Assembly: GCA_964017235.1 (NCBI GenBank)
Contig: OZ024936.1
Coordinates: forward strand, 93,966,537 to 94,030,536
Direction of reading: 5' to 3'
DNA length: 64,000 nucleotides
DNA from: Sabellastarte sp. h YS-2021
Lineage: Eukaryota > Annelida > Polychaeta > Sabellida > Sabellidae
Shown here: piece by piece, positions 50,440-63,473 of the stretch
Layout of the letters: each line of letters opens with the position of its first letter
Position numbering within the stretch: the stretch's first letter is position 1
Made by a program: the position numbers and the translations under genes
The notes under the pieces: generated by a model
Seen by the model: the letters and a program-made list of their open reading frames with translations, nothing else
What the model was told of the DNA's origin: nothing
The model's database searches: none

Positions 50440-53400
50440 GGGGGATTTCCAGATGCATGTATAGCTACCTGATGTCACCGACGACCAATCTGGCCGTGGT
50501 GGCGGACAGGGATTTTTTTGCACAGATGGGGAGGGGGTGACCCCACGATCTTATACAATATAACAGGGTATGGGTTAAGTGGTTTATTTTTTTAGATACA
50601 CACAAAAGCAACATTCCCCATTAATTTTAGTTGGGACATGTCTGTAGCATGGGTACGTACCTTACACGAGCAAAATTATGGTCGGGGAAAAAAAGTCTCG
50701 ACTTTTCTCCAGAAATAGCAAGGTCAGGCCGCCACAAACTGATACAATATAACAGGATTGGGTGTTTGGGGCTTGGTTACGGAGAATCGGCCAAAATGAG
50801 CATTTCCCATTGACTTTAGTTGGGGGATTTCCAGATGCATGTATAGCTACCTGATGTCATCGACGACCAATCTGGCCGTGGTGGCGGACAGGGATTTTTT
50901 TGCACAGATACGGAGGGGGTGACCCCACGATCTTATACAATATAACAGGGTATGGGTTAAGTGGTTTATTTTTTGAGATACACACAAAAGCAACATTCCC
51001 CATTAATTTTAGTTGGGACATGTCTGTAGCATGGGTACGTACCTTACACGAGCAAAATTATGGTCGGGGAAAAAAGGTGTCGATTTTTCTCCAGAAAGAG
51101 CAAGGTCAGGCCGCCACAAACTGATACAATATAACAGGATGGGGTGTTTGGGGCTTGGTTACGGAGAATCGGCCAAAATGAGCATTTCCCATTGACTTTA
51201 GTTAGGGGATTTCCAGATGCATGTATAGCTACCTGATGTCACCGACGACCAATCTGGCCGTGGTGGCGGACAGGGATTTTTTTGCACAGATGGGGAGGGG
51301 GTGACCCCACGATCTTATACAATATAACAGGGTATGGGTTAAGTGGTTTATTTTTTGAGATACACACAAAAGCAACATTACCCATTAATTTTAGTTGGGA
51401 CATGTCTGTAGCATGGGTACGTACCTTACACGAGCAAAATTATGGTCGGGGAAAAAAGGTCTCGATTTTTCTCCAGAAATAGCAAGGTCAGGCCGCCACA
51501 AACTGATACAATATAACAGGATTGGGTGTTTGGGGCTTGGTTACGGAGAATCGGCCAAAATGAACATTTCCCATTGACATTAGTTGGGGGATTTCCAGAT
51601 GCATGTATAGCTACCTGATGTCACCGACGACCAATCTGGCCGTGGTGGCGGACAGGGATTTTTTTGCACAGATACGGAGGGGGTGACCCCACGATCTTAT
51701 ACAATATAACAGGGTATGGGTTAAGTGGTTTATTTTTTGAGATACACACAAAAGCAACATTCCCCATTAATTTTAGTTGCGACATGTCTGTAGCATGGGT
51801 ACGTACCTTACACGAGCAAAATTATGGTTGGGGGAAAAAAGTCTCGATTTTTCTCCAGAAATAGCAAGGTCAGGCCGCCACAAACTGATACAATATAACA
51901 GGATTGGGTGTTTGGGGCTTGGTCACGGAGAATCGGCCAAAATGAGCATTTCCCATTGACTTTAGTTGGGGGATTTCCAGATGCATGTATAGCTACCTGA
52001 TGTCATCGACGACCAATCTGGCCGTGGTGGCGGACAGGGATTTTTTTGCACAGATACGGAGGCGGTAACCCCACGATCTTATACAATATAACAGGGTATG
52101 GGTTAAGTGGTTTATTTTTTGAGATACACACAAAAGCAACATTCCCCATTAATTTTAGTTGGGACATGTCTGTAGCATGGGTACGTACCTTACACGAGCA
52201 AAATTATGGTCGGGGAAAAAAGGTCTCGATTTTTCTCCAGAAATAGCAAGATCAGGCCGCCACAAACTGATACAATATAACAGGATTGGGTGTTTGGGGC
52301 TTGGTTACGGAGAATCGGCCAAACGAGCATTTCCCATTGACTTTAGTTAGGGGATTTCCAGATGCATGTATAGCTACCTGATGTCACCGACGACCAATCT
52401 GGCCGTGGTGGCGGACAGGGATTTTTTTGCACAGATGGTGAGGGGGTGACCCCACGATCTTATACAATATAACAGGGTATGGGTTAAGTGGTTTATTTTT
52501 TTAGATACACACAAAAGCAACATTCCCCATTAATTTTAGTTGGGACATGTCTGTAGCATGGGTACGTACCTTACACGAGCAAAATTATGGTCGGTGAAAA
52601 AAGGTCTCGACTTTTCTCCAGAAATAGCAAGGTCAGGCCGCCACAAACTGATACAATATAACAGGATTGGGTGTTTGGGGCTTGGTTACGGAGAATCGGC
52701 CAAAATGAGCATTTCCCATTGACTTTAGTTGGGGGATTTCCAGATGCATGTATAGCTACCTGATGTCATCGACGACCAATCTGGCCGTGGTGGCGGACAG
52801 GGATTTTTTTGCACAGATACGGAGGGGGTGACCCCACGATCTTATACAATATAACAGGGTATGGGTTAAGTGGTTTATTTTTTGAGATACACACAAAAGC
52901 AACATTCCCCATTAATTTTAGTTGGGACATGTCTGTAGCATGGGTACGTACCTTACACGAGCAAAATTATGGTCGGGGAAAAAAGGTCTCGATTTTTTTC
53001 CAGAAATAGCAAGGTCAGGCCGCCACAAACTGATACAATATAACAGGATGGGGTGTTTGGGGCTTGGTTACGGAGAATCGGCCAAAATGAGCATTTCCCA
53101 TTGACTTTAGTTAGGGGATTTCCAGATGCATGTATAGCTACCTGATGTCACCGACGACCAATCTGGCCGTGGTGGCGGACAGGGATTTTTTTGCACAGAT
53201 GGGGAGGGGGTGACCCCACGATCTTATACAATATAACAGGGTATGGGTTAAGTGGTTTATTTTTTGAGATACACACAAAAGCAACATTACCCATTAATTT
53301 TAGTTGGGACATGTCTGTAGCATGGGTACGTACCTTACACAAGCAAAATTATGGTCGGGGAAAAAAGGTCTCGATTTTTCTCCAGAAATAGCAAGGTCAG

Positions 53401-56400
53401 GCCGCCACAAACTGATACAATATAACAGGATTGGGTGTTTGGGGCTTGGTTACGGGAGAATCGGCCAAAATGAACATTTCCCATTGACATTAGTTGGGGG
53501 ATTTCCAGATGCATGTATAGCTACCTGATGTCACCGACGACCAATCTGGCCGTGGTGGCGGACAGGGATGTTTTTGCACAGATACGGAGGGGGTGACCCC
53601 ACGATCTTATACAATATAACAGGGTATGGGTTAAGTGGTTTATTTTTTGAGATACACACAAAAGCAACATTCCCCATTAATTTTAGTTGGGACATGTCTG
53701 TAGCATGGGTACGTACCTTACACGAGCAAAATTATGGTTGGGGAAAAAAGGTCTCGATTTTTCTCCAGAAATAGCAAGGTCAGGCCGCCACAAACTGATA
53801 CAATATAACAGGATTGGGTGTTTGGGGCTTGGTTATGGAGAATCGGCCAAAATGAGCATTTCCCATTGACTTTAGTTGGGGGATTTCCAGATGCATGTAT
53901 AGCTACCTGATGTCATCGACGACCAATCTGGCCGTGGTGGCGGACAGGGATTTTTTTGCACAGATACGGAGGGGGTAACCCTACGATCTTATACAATATA
54001 ACAGGGTATGAGTTAAGTGGTTTATTTTTTGAGATACACACAAACGCAACATTCCCCATTAATTTTAGTTGGGACATGTCTGTAGCATGGGTACGTACCT
54101 TACACGAGCAAAATTATGGTCGGGGAAAAAAGGTCTCGATTTTTCTCCAGAAATAGCAAGGTCAGGCCGCCACAAACTGATACAATATAACAGGATGGGG
54201 TGTTTGGGGCTTGGTTACGGAGAATCGGCCAAAATGAGCATTTCCCATTGACTTTAGTTAGGGGATTTCCAGATGCATGTATAGCTACCTGATGTCACCG
54301 ACGACCAATCTGGCCGTGGTGGCGGACAGGGATTTTTTTGCACAGATGGGGAGGGGGTGACCCCACGATCTTATACAATATAACAGGGTATGGGTTAAGT
54401 GGTTTATTTTTTTAGATACACACAAAAGCAACATTCCCCATTAATTTTAGTTGGGACATGTCTGTAGCATGGGTACGTACCTTACACGAGCAAAATTATG
54501 GTCGGTGAAAAAAGGTCTCGACTTTTCTCCAGAAATAGCAAGGTCAGGACGCCACAAACTGATACAATATAACAGGATTGGGTGTTTGGGGCTTGGTTAC
54601 GGAGAATCGGCCAAAATGAGCATTTCCCATTGACTTTAGTTGGGGGATTTCCAGATGCATGTATAGCTACCTGATGTCATCGACGACCAATCTGGCCGTG
54701 GTGGCGGACAGGGATTTTTTTTGCACAGATACGGAGGGGGTGACCCCACGATCTTATACAATATAACAGGGTATGGGTTAAGTGGTTTATTTTTTGAGAT
54801 ACACACAAAAGCAACATTCCCCATTAATTTTAGTTGGGACATGTCTGTAGCATGCGTACGTACCTTACACGAGCAAAATTATGGTCGGGGAAAAAAGGTC
54901 TCGATTTTTCTCCAGAAATAGCAAGGTCAGGCCGCCACAAACTGATACAATATAACAGGATGGGGTGTTTGGGGCTTGGTTACGGAGAATCGGCCAAAAT
55001 GAGCATTTCCCATTGACTTTAGTTGGGGGATTTCCAGATGCATGTATAGCTACCTGATGTCACCGACGACCAATCTGGCCGTGGTGGCGGACCGGGATTT
55101 TTTTGCACAGATGGGGAGGGGGTGACCCCACGATCTTATACAATATAACAGGGTATGGGTTAAGTGGTTTATTTTTTTAGATACACACAAAAGCAACATT
55201 CCCCATTAATTTTAGTTGGGACATGTCTGTAGCATGGGTACGTACCTTACACGAGCAAAATTATGGTCGGGGAAAAAAGGTCTCGACTTTTCTCCAGAAA
55301 TAGCAAGGTCAGGCCGCCACAAACTGATACAATATAACAGGATTGGGTGTTTGGGGCTTGGTTACGGAGAATCGGCCAAAATGAGCATTTCCCATTGACT
55401 TTAGTTGGGGGATTTCCAGATGCATGTATAGCTACCTGATGTCACCGACGACCAATCTGGCCGTGGTGGCGGACAGGGATTTTTTTGCACAGATGGGGAG
55501 GGGGTGACCCCACGATCTTATACAATATAACAGGGTATGGGTTAAGTGGTTTATTTTTTTAGATACACACAAAAGCAACATTCCCCATTAATTTTAGTTG
55601 GGACATGTCTGTAGCATGGGTACGTACCTTACACGAGCAAAATTATGGTCGGGGAAAAAAAGTCTCGACTTTTCTCCAGAAATAGCAAGGTCAGGCCGCC
55701 ACAAACTGATACAATATAACAGGATTGGGTGTTTGGGGCTTGGTTACGGAGAATCGGCCAAAATGAGCATTTCCCATTGACTTTAGTTGGGGGATTTCCA
55801 GATGCATGTATAGCTACCTGATGTCATCGACGACCAATCTGGCCGTGGTGGCGGACAGGGATTTTTTTGCACAGATACGGAGGGGGTGACCCCACGATCT
55901 TATACAATATAACAGGGTATGGGTTAAGTGGTTTATTTTTTGAGATACACACAAAAGCAACATTACCCATTAATTTTAGTTGGGACATGTCTGTAGCATG
56001 GGTACGTACCTTACACGAGCAAAATTATGGTCGGGGAAAAAAGGTCTCGATTTTTCTCCAGAAATAGCAAGGTCAGGCCGCCACAAACTGATACAATATA
56101 ACAGGATTGGGTGTTTGGGGCTTGGTTACGGAGAATCGGCCAAAATGAACATTTCCCATTGACATTAGTTGGGGGATTTCCAGATGCATGTATAGCTACC
56201 TGATGTCACCGACGACCAATCTGGCCGTGGTGGCGGACAGGGATTTTTTTGCACAGATACGGAGGGGGTGACCCCACGATCTTATACAATATAACAGGGT
56301 ATGGGTTAAGTGGTTTATTTTTTGAGATACACACAAAAGCAACATTCCCCATTAATTTTAGTTGGGACATGTCTGTAGCATGGGTACGTACCTTACACGA

Positions 56401-56552
56401 GCAAAATTATGGTCGGGGAAAAAAGGTCTCGATTTTTCTCCAGAAATAGCAAGGTCAGGCCGCCACAAACTGATACAATATAACGGGATGGGGTGTTTGG
56501 GGCTTGGTTACGGAGAATCGGCCAAAATGAGCATTTCCCATTGACTTTAGTT
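50374..56552. repeat. 16-monomer higher-order repeat, copy 2
   Basis: Tandem partner of 44261-50439 with the same markers: 'gttgcgac' at 51777, 'ggaggcggtaacc' at 52059, 'caggacgcc' at 54545 and 'ggaccggg' at 55090. The matching stretches slightly exceed the 6,113-bp period, as expected for duplication by unequal exchange between aligned monomers. Its near-identity makes it the youngest large rearrangement in the array, unless it is an assembly error. Confidence 0.93.
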
Positions 56553-58653
56553 AGGGGATTTCCAGATGCATGTATAGCTACCTGATGTCACCGACGACCA
56601 ATCTGGCCGTGGTGGCGGACAGGGATTTTTTTGCACAGATGGGGAGGGGGTGACCCCACGATCTTATACAATATAACAGGGTATGGGTTAAGTGGTTTAT
56701 TTTTTTAGATACACACAAAAGCAACATTCCCCATTAATTTTAGTTGGGACATGTCTGTAGCATGGGTACGTACCTTACACGAGCAAAATTATGGTCGGTG
56801 AAAAAAGGTCTCGACTTTTCTCCAGAAATAGCAAGGTCAGGCCGCCACAAACTGATACAATATAACAGGATTGGGTGTTTGGGGCTTGGTTACGGAGAAT
56901 CGGCCAAAATGAGCATTTCCCATTGACTTTAGTTGGGGGATTTCCAGATGCATGTATAGCTACCTGATGTCACCGACGACCAATCTGGCCGTGGTGGCGG
57001 ACAGGGATTTTTTTGCACAGATGGGGAGGGGGTGACCCCACGATCTTATACAATATAACAGGGTATGGGTTAAGTGGTTTATTTTTTTAGATACACACAA
57101 AAGCAACATTCCCCATTAATTTTAGTTGGGACATGTCTGTAGCATGGGTACGTACCTTACACGAGTAAAATTATGGTCGGGGAAAAAAAGTCTCGACTTT
57201 TCTCCAGAAATAGCAAGGTCAGGCCGCCACAAACTGATACAATATAACAGGATTGGGTGTTTGGGGCTTGGTTACGGAGAATCGGCCAAAATGAGCATTT
57301 CCCATTGACTTTAGTTGGGGGATTTCCAGATGCATGTATAGCTACCTGATGTCATCGACGACCAATCTGGCCGTGGTGGCGGACAGGGATTTTTTTGCAC
57401 AGATACGGAGGGGGTGACCCCACGATCTTATACAATATAACAGGGTATGGGTTAAGTGGTTTATTTTTTGAGATACACACAAAAGCAACATTCCCCATTA
57501 ATTTTAGTTGGGACATGTCTGTAGCATGGGTACGTACCTTACACGAGCAAAATTATGGTCGGGGAAAAAAGGTCTCGATTTTTCTCCAGAAATAGCAAGG
57601 TCAGGCCGCCACAAACTGATACAATATAACGGGATGGGGTGTTTGGGGCTTGGTTACGGAGAATCGGCCAAAATGAGCATTTCCCATTGACTTTAGTTAG
57701 GGGATTTCCAGATGCATGTATAGCTACCTGATGTCACCGACGACCAATCTGGCCGTGGTGGCGGACAGGGATTTTTTTGCACAGATGGGGAGGGGGTGAC
57801 CCCACGATCTTATACAATATAACAGGGTATGGGTTAAGTGGTTTATTTTTTGAGATACACACAAAAGCAACATTCCCCATTAATTTTAGTTGGGACATGT
57901 CTGTAGCATGGGTACGTACCTTACACGAGCAAAATTATGGTCGGTGAAAAAAGGTCTCGACTTTTCTCCAGAAATAGCAAGGTCAGGCCGCCACAAACTG
58001 ATACAATATAACAGGATTGGGTGTTTGGGGCTTGGTTACGGAGAATCGGCCAAAATGAGCATTTCCCATTGACTTTAGTTGGGGGATTTCCAGATGCATG
58101 TATAGCTACCTGATGTCACCGACGACCAATCTGGCCGTGGTGGCGGACAGGGATTTTTTTGCACAGATGGGGAGGGGGTGACCCCACGATCTTATACAAT
58201 ATAACAGGGTATGGGTTAAGTGGTTTATTTTTTTAGATACACACAAAAGCAACATTCCCCATTAATTTTAGTTGGGACATGTCTGTAGCATGGGTACGTA
58301 CCTTACACGAGTAAAATTATGGTCGGGGAAAAAAAGTCTCGACTTTTCTCCAGAAATAGCAAGGTCAGGCCGCCACAAACTGATACAATATAACAGGATT
58401 GGGTGTTTGGGGCTTGGTTACGGAGAATCGGCCAAAATGAGCATTTCCCATTGACTTTAGTTGGGGGATTTCCAGATGCATGTATAGCTACCTGATGTCA
58501 TCGACGACCAATCTGGCCGTGGTGGCGGACAGGGATTTTTTTGCACAGATACGGAGGGGGTGACCCCACGATCTTATACAATATAACAGGGTATGGGTTA
58601 AGTGGTTTATTTTTTGAGATACACACAAAAGCAACATTCCCCATTAATTTTAG
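56553..58653. repeat. Three-monomer (1,146-bp) tandem duplication, partial
   Basis: Markers recur at 1,146 bp: 'gagtaaaatt' at about 57165 and 58311, 'aacgggatgg' at about 56484 and 57630, and 'ggtgaaaaaagg' copies at about 56807 and 57953. One copy has 'ttttttagat' where its partner has 'ttttttgagat', so later conversion or mutation has occurred. Confidence 0.65.
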
Positions 58654-59686
58654 TTGGGACATGTCTGTAGCATGGGTACGTACCTTACACGAGCAAAATT
58701 ATGGTCGGGGAAAAAAGGTCTCGATTTTTCTCCAGAAATAGCAAGGTCAGGCCGCCACAAACTGATACAATATAACAGGATGGGGTGTTTGGGGCTTGGT
58801 TACGGAGAATCGGCCAAAATGAGCATTTCCCATTGACTTTAGTTAGGGGATTTCCAGATGCATGTATAGCTACCTGATGTCACCGACGACCAATCTGGCC
58901 GTGGTGGCGGACAGGGATTTTTTTGCACAGATGGGGAGGGGGTGACCCCACGATCTTATACAATATAACAGGGTATGGGTTAAGTGGTTTATTTTTTGAG
59001 ATACACACAAAAGCAACATTACCCATTAATTTTAGTTGGGACATGTCTGTAGCATGGGTACGTACCTTACACGAGCAAAATTATGGTCGGGGAAAAAAGG
59101 TGTCGATTTTTCTCCAGAAAGAGCAAGGTCAGGCCGCCACAAACTGATACAATATAACAGGATTGGGTGTTTGGGGCTTGGTTACGGAGAATCGGCCAAA
59201 ATGAGCATTTCCCATTGACTTTAGTTGGGGGATTTCCAGATGCATGTATAGCTACCTGATGTCATCGACGACCAATCTGGCCGTGGTGGCGGACAGGGAT
59301 TTTTTTGCACAGATACGGAGGGGGTGACCCCACGATCTTATACAATATAACAGGGTATGGGTTAAGTGGTTTATTTTTTGAGATACACACAAAAGCAACA
59401 TTCCCCATTAATTTTAGTTGGGACATGTCTGTAGCATGGGTACGTACCTTACACGAGCAAAATTATGGTCGGGGAAAAAAGGTCTCGATTTTTCTCCAGA
59501 AATAGCAAGGTCAGGCCGCCACAAACTGATACAATATAACAGGATGGGGTGTTTGGGGCTTGGTTACGGAGAATCGGCCAAAATGAGCATTTCCCATTGA
59601 CTTTAGTTAGGGGATTTCCAGATGCATGTATAGCTACCTGATGTCACCGACGACCAATCTGGCCGTGGTGGCGGACAGGGATTTTT

Positions 59687-61978
59687 TTGCACAGATGGGG
59701 AGGGGGTGACCCCACGATCTTATACAATATAACAGGGTATGGGTTAAGTGGTTTATTTTTTGAGATACACACAAAAGCAACATTACCCATTAATTTTAGT
59801 TGGGACATGTCTGTAGCATGGGTACGTACCTTACACGGGCAAAATTATGGTCGGGGAAAAAAGGTCTCGATTTTTCTCCAGAAATAGCAAGGTCAGGCCG
59901 CCACAAACTGATACAATATAACAGGATTGGGTGTTTGGGGCTTGGTTACGGAGAATCGGCCAAAATGAACATTTCCCATTGACATTAGTTGGGGGATTTC
60001 CAGATGCATGTATAGCTACCTGATGTCACCGACGACCAATCTGGCCGTGGTGGCGGACAGGGATTTTTTTGCACAGATACGGAGGGGGTGACCCCACGAT
60101 CTTATACAATATAACAGGGTATGGGTTAAGTGGTTTATTTTTTGAGATACACACAAAAGCAACATTCCCCATTAATTTTAGTTGGGACATGTCTGTAGCA
60201 TGGGTACGTACCTTACACGAGCAAAATTATGGTTGGGGAAAAAAGGTCTCGATTTTTCTCCAGAAATAGCAAGGTCAGGCCGCCACAAACTGATACAATA
60301 TAACAGGATTGGGTGTTTGGGGCTTGGTTATGGAGAATCGGCCAAAATGAGCATTTCCCATTGACTTTAGTTGGGGGATTTCCAGATGCATGTATAGCTA
60401 CCTGATGTCATCGACGACCAATCTGGCCGTGGTGGCGGACAGGGATTTTTTTGCACAGATACGGAGGGGGTAACCCCACGATCTTATACAATATAACAGG
60501 GTATGAGTTAAGTGGTTTATTTTTTGAGATACACACAAACGCAACATTCCCCATTAATTTTAGTTGGGACATGTCTGTAGCATGGGTACGTACCTTACAC
60601 GAGCAAAATTATGGTCGGGGAAAAAAGGTCTCGATTTTTCTCCAGAAATAGCAAGGTCAGGCCGCCACAAACTGATACAATATAACAGGATGGGGTGTTT
60701 GGGGCTTGGTTACGGAGAATCGGCCAAAATGAGCATTTCCCATTGACTTTAGTTAGGGGATTTCCAGATGCATGTATAGCTACCTGATGTCACCGACGAC
60801 CAATCTGGCCGTGGTGGCGGACAGGGATTTTTTTGCACAGATGGGGAGGGGGTGACCCCACGATCTTATACAATATAACAGGGTATGGGTTAAGTGGTTT
60901 ATTTTTTGAGATACACACAAAAGCAACATTCCCCATTAATTTTAGTTGGGACATGTCTGTAGCATGGGTACGTACCTTACACGAGCAAAATTATGGTCGG
61001 GGAAAAAAGGTCTCGATTTTTCTCCAGAAATAGCAAGGTCAGGCCGCCACAAACTGATACAATATAACAGGATTGGGTGTTTGGGGCTTGGTTACGGAGA
61101 ATCGGCCAAAATGAACATTTCCCATTGACATTAGTTGGGGGATTTCCAGATGCATGTATAGCTACCTGATGTCACCGACGACCAATCTGGCCGTGGTGGC
61201 GGACAGGGATTTTTTTGCACAGATACGGAGGGGGTGACCCCACGATCTTATACAATATAACAGGGTATGGGTTAAGTGGTTTATTTTTTGAGATACACAC
61301 AAAAGCAACATTCCCCATTAATTTTAGTTGGGACATGTCTGTAGCATGGGTACGTACCTTACACGAGCAAAATTATGGTTGGGGAAAAAAGGTCTCGATT
61401 TTTCTCCAGAAATAGCAAGGTCAGGCCGCCACAAACTGATACAATATAACAGGATTGGGTGTTTGGGGCTTGGTTATGGAGAATCGGCCAAAATGAGCAT
61501 TTCCCATTGACTTTAGTTGGGGGATTTCCAGATGCATGTATAGCTACCTGATGTCATCGACGACCAATCTGGCCGTGGTGGCGGACAGGGATTTTTTTGC
61601 ACAGATACGGAGGGGGTAACCCCACGATCTTATACAATATAACAGGGTATGAGTTAAGTGGTTTATTTTTTGAGATACACACAAACGCAACATTCCCCAT
61701 TAATTTTAGTTGGGACATGTCTGTAGCATGGGTACGTACCTTACACGAGCAAAATTATGGTCGGGGAAAAAAGGTCTCGATTTTTCTCCAGAAATAGCAA
61801 GGTCAGGCCGCCACAAACTGATACAATATAACAGGATGGGGTGTTTGGGGCTTGGTTACGGAGAATCGGCCAAAATGAGCATTTCCCATTGACTTTAGTT
61901 AGGGGATTTCCAGATGCATGTATAGCTACCTGATGTCACCGACGACCAATCTGGCCGTGGTGGCGGACAGGGATTTTT
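59687..61978. repeat. Two adjacent copies of a three-monomer repeat
   Basis: 59687-60832 and 60833-61978 carry the same ordered trio as 47078-48224. Differences include 'cacgggc' at about 59836 against 'cacgagc', and 'acattacccat' against 'acattccccat' in the first monomer. Confidence 0.75.
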
Positions 61979-63124
61979 TTGCACAGATGGGGAGGGGGTG
62001 ACCCCACGATCTTATACAATATAACAGGGTATGGGTTAAGTGGTTTATTTTTTTAGATACACACAAAAGCAACATTCCCCATTAATTTTAGTTGGGACAT
62101 GTCTGTAGCATGGGTACGTACCTTACACGAGCAAAATTATGGTCGGTGAAAAAAGGTCTCGACTTTTCTCCAGAAATAGCAAGGTCAGGCCGCCACAAAC
62201 TGATACAATATAACAGGATTGGGTGTTTGGGGCTTGGTTACGGAGAATCGGCCAAAATGAGCATTTCCCATTGACTTTAGTTGGGGGATTTCCAGATGCA
62301 TGTATAGCTACCTGATGTCATCGACGACCAATCTGGCCGTGGTGGCGGACAGGGATTTTTTTGCACAGATACGGAGGGGGTGACCGCACGATCTTATACA
62401 ATATAACAGGGTATGGGTTAAGTGGTTTATTTTTTGAGATACACACAAAAGCAACATTCCCCATTAATTTTAGTTGGGACATGTCTGTAGCATGGGTACG
62501 TACCTTACACGAGCAAAATTATGGTCGGGGAAAAAAGGTCTCGATTTTTCTCCAGAAATAGCAAGGTCAGGCCGCCACAAACTGATACAATATAACAGGA
62601 TGGGGTGTTTGGGGCTTGGTTACGGAGAATCGGCCAAAATAAGCATTTCCCATTGACTTTAGTTAGGGGATTTCCAGATGCATGTGTAGCTACCTGATGT
62701 CACCGACGACCAATCTGGCCGTGTTGGCGGACAGGGATTTTTTTGCACAGATGGGGAGGGGGTGACCCCACGATCTTATACAATATAACAGGGTATGGGT
62801 TAAGTGGTTTATTTTTTGAGATACACACAAAAGCAACATTCCCCATTAATTTTAGTTGGGACATGTCTGTAGCATGGGTACGTACCTTACACGAGCAAAA
62901 TTATGGTCGGGGAAAAAAGGTCTCGATTTTTCTCCAGAAATAGCAAGGTCAGGCCGCCACAAACTGATACAATATAACAGGATGGGGTGTTTGGGGCTTG
63001 GTTACGGAGAATCGGCCAAAATGAGCATTTCCCATTGACTTTAGTTAGGGGATTTCCAGATGCATGTATAGCTACCTGATGTCACCGACGACCAATCTGG
63101 CCGTGGTGGCGGACAGGGATTTTT

Positions 63125-63473
63125 TTGCACAGATGGGGAGGGGGTGACCCCACGATCTTATACAATATAACAGGGTATGGGTTAAGTGGTTTATTTTTTT
63201 AGATACACACAAAAGCAACATTCCCCATTAATTTTAGTTGGGACATGTCTGTAGCATGGGTACGTACCTTACACGAGCAAAATTATGGTCGGGGAAAAAA
63301 GGTCTCGATTTTTCTCCAGAAATAGCAAGGTCAGCCTGTTTGGGGCTTGGTTACGGAGAATCGGCCAAAATGAACATTTCCCATTGACTTTAGTTGGGGG
63401 ATTTCCAGATGCATGTATAGCTACCTGATGTCACCGACGACCAATCTGGCCGTGGTGGCGGACAGGGATGTTT
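63125..63473. repeat. Truncated satellite monomer (33-bp deletion)
   Basis: At about 63334 the sequence jumps from 'ggtcag' to 'cctgtttgggg', losing 33 bp across the start of half-unit B, including its 'tacaatataacagg' motif. It is the largest deletion seen in any monomer here. The next monomers carry several private changes. Confidence 0.9.
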
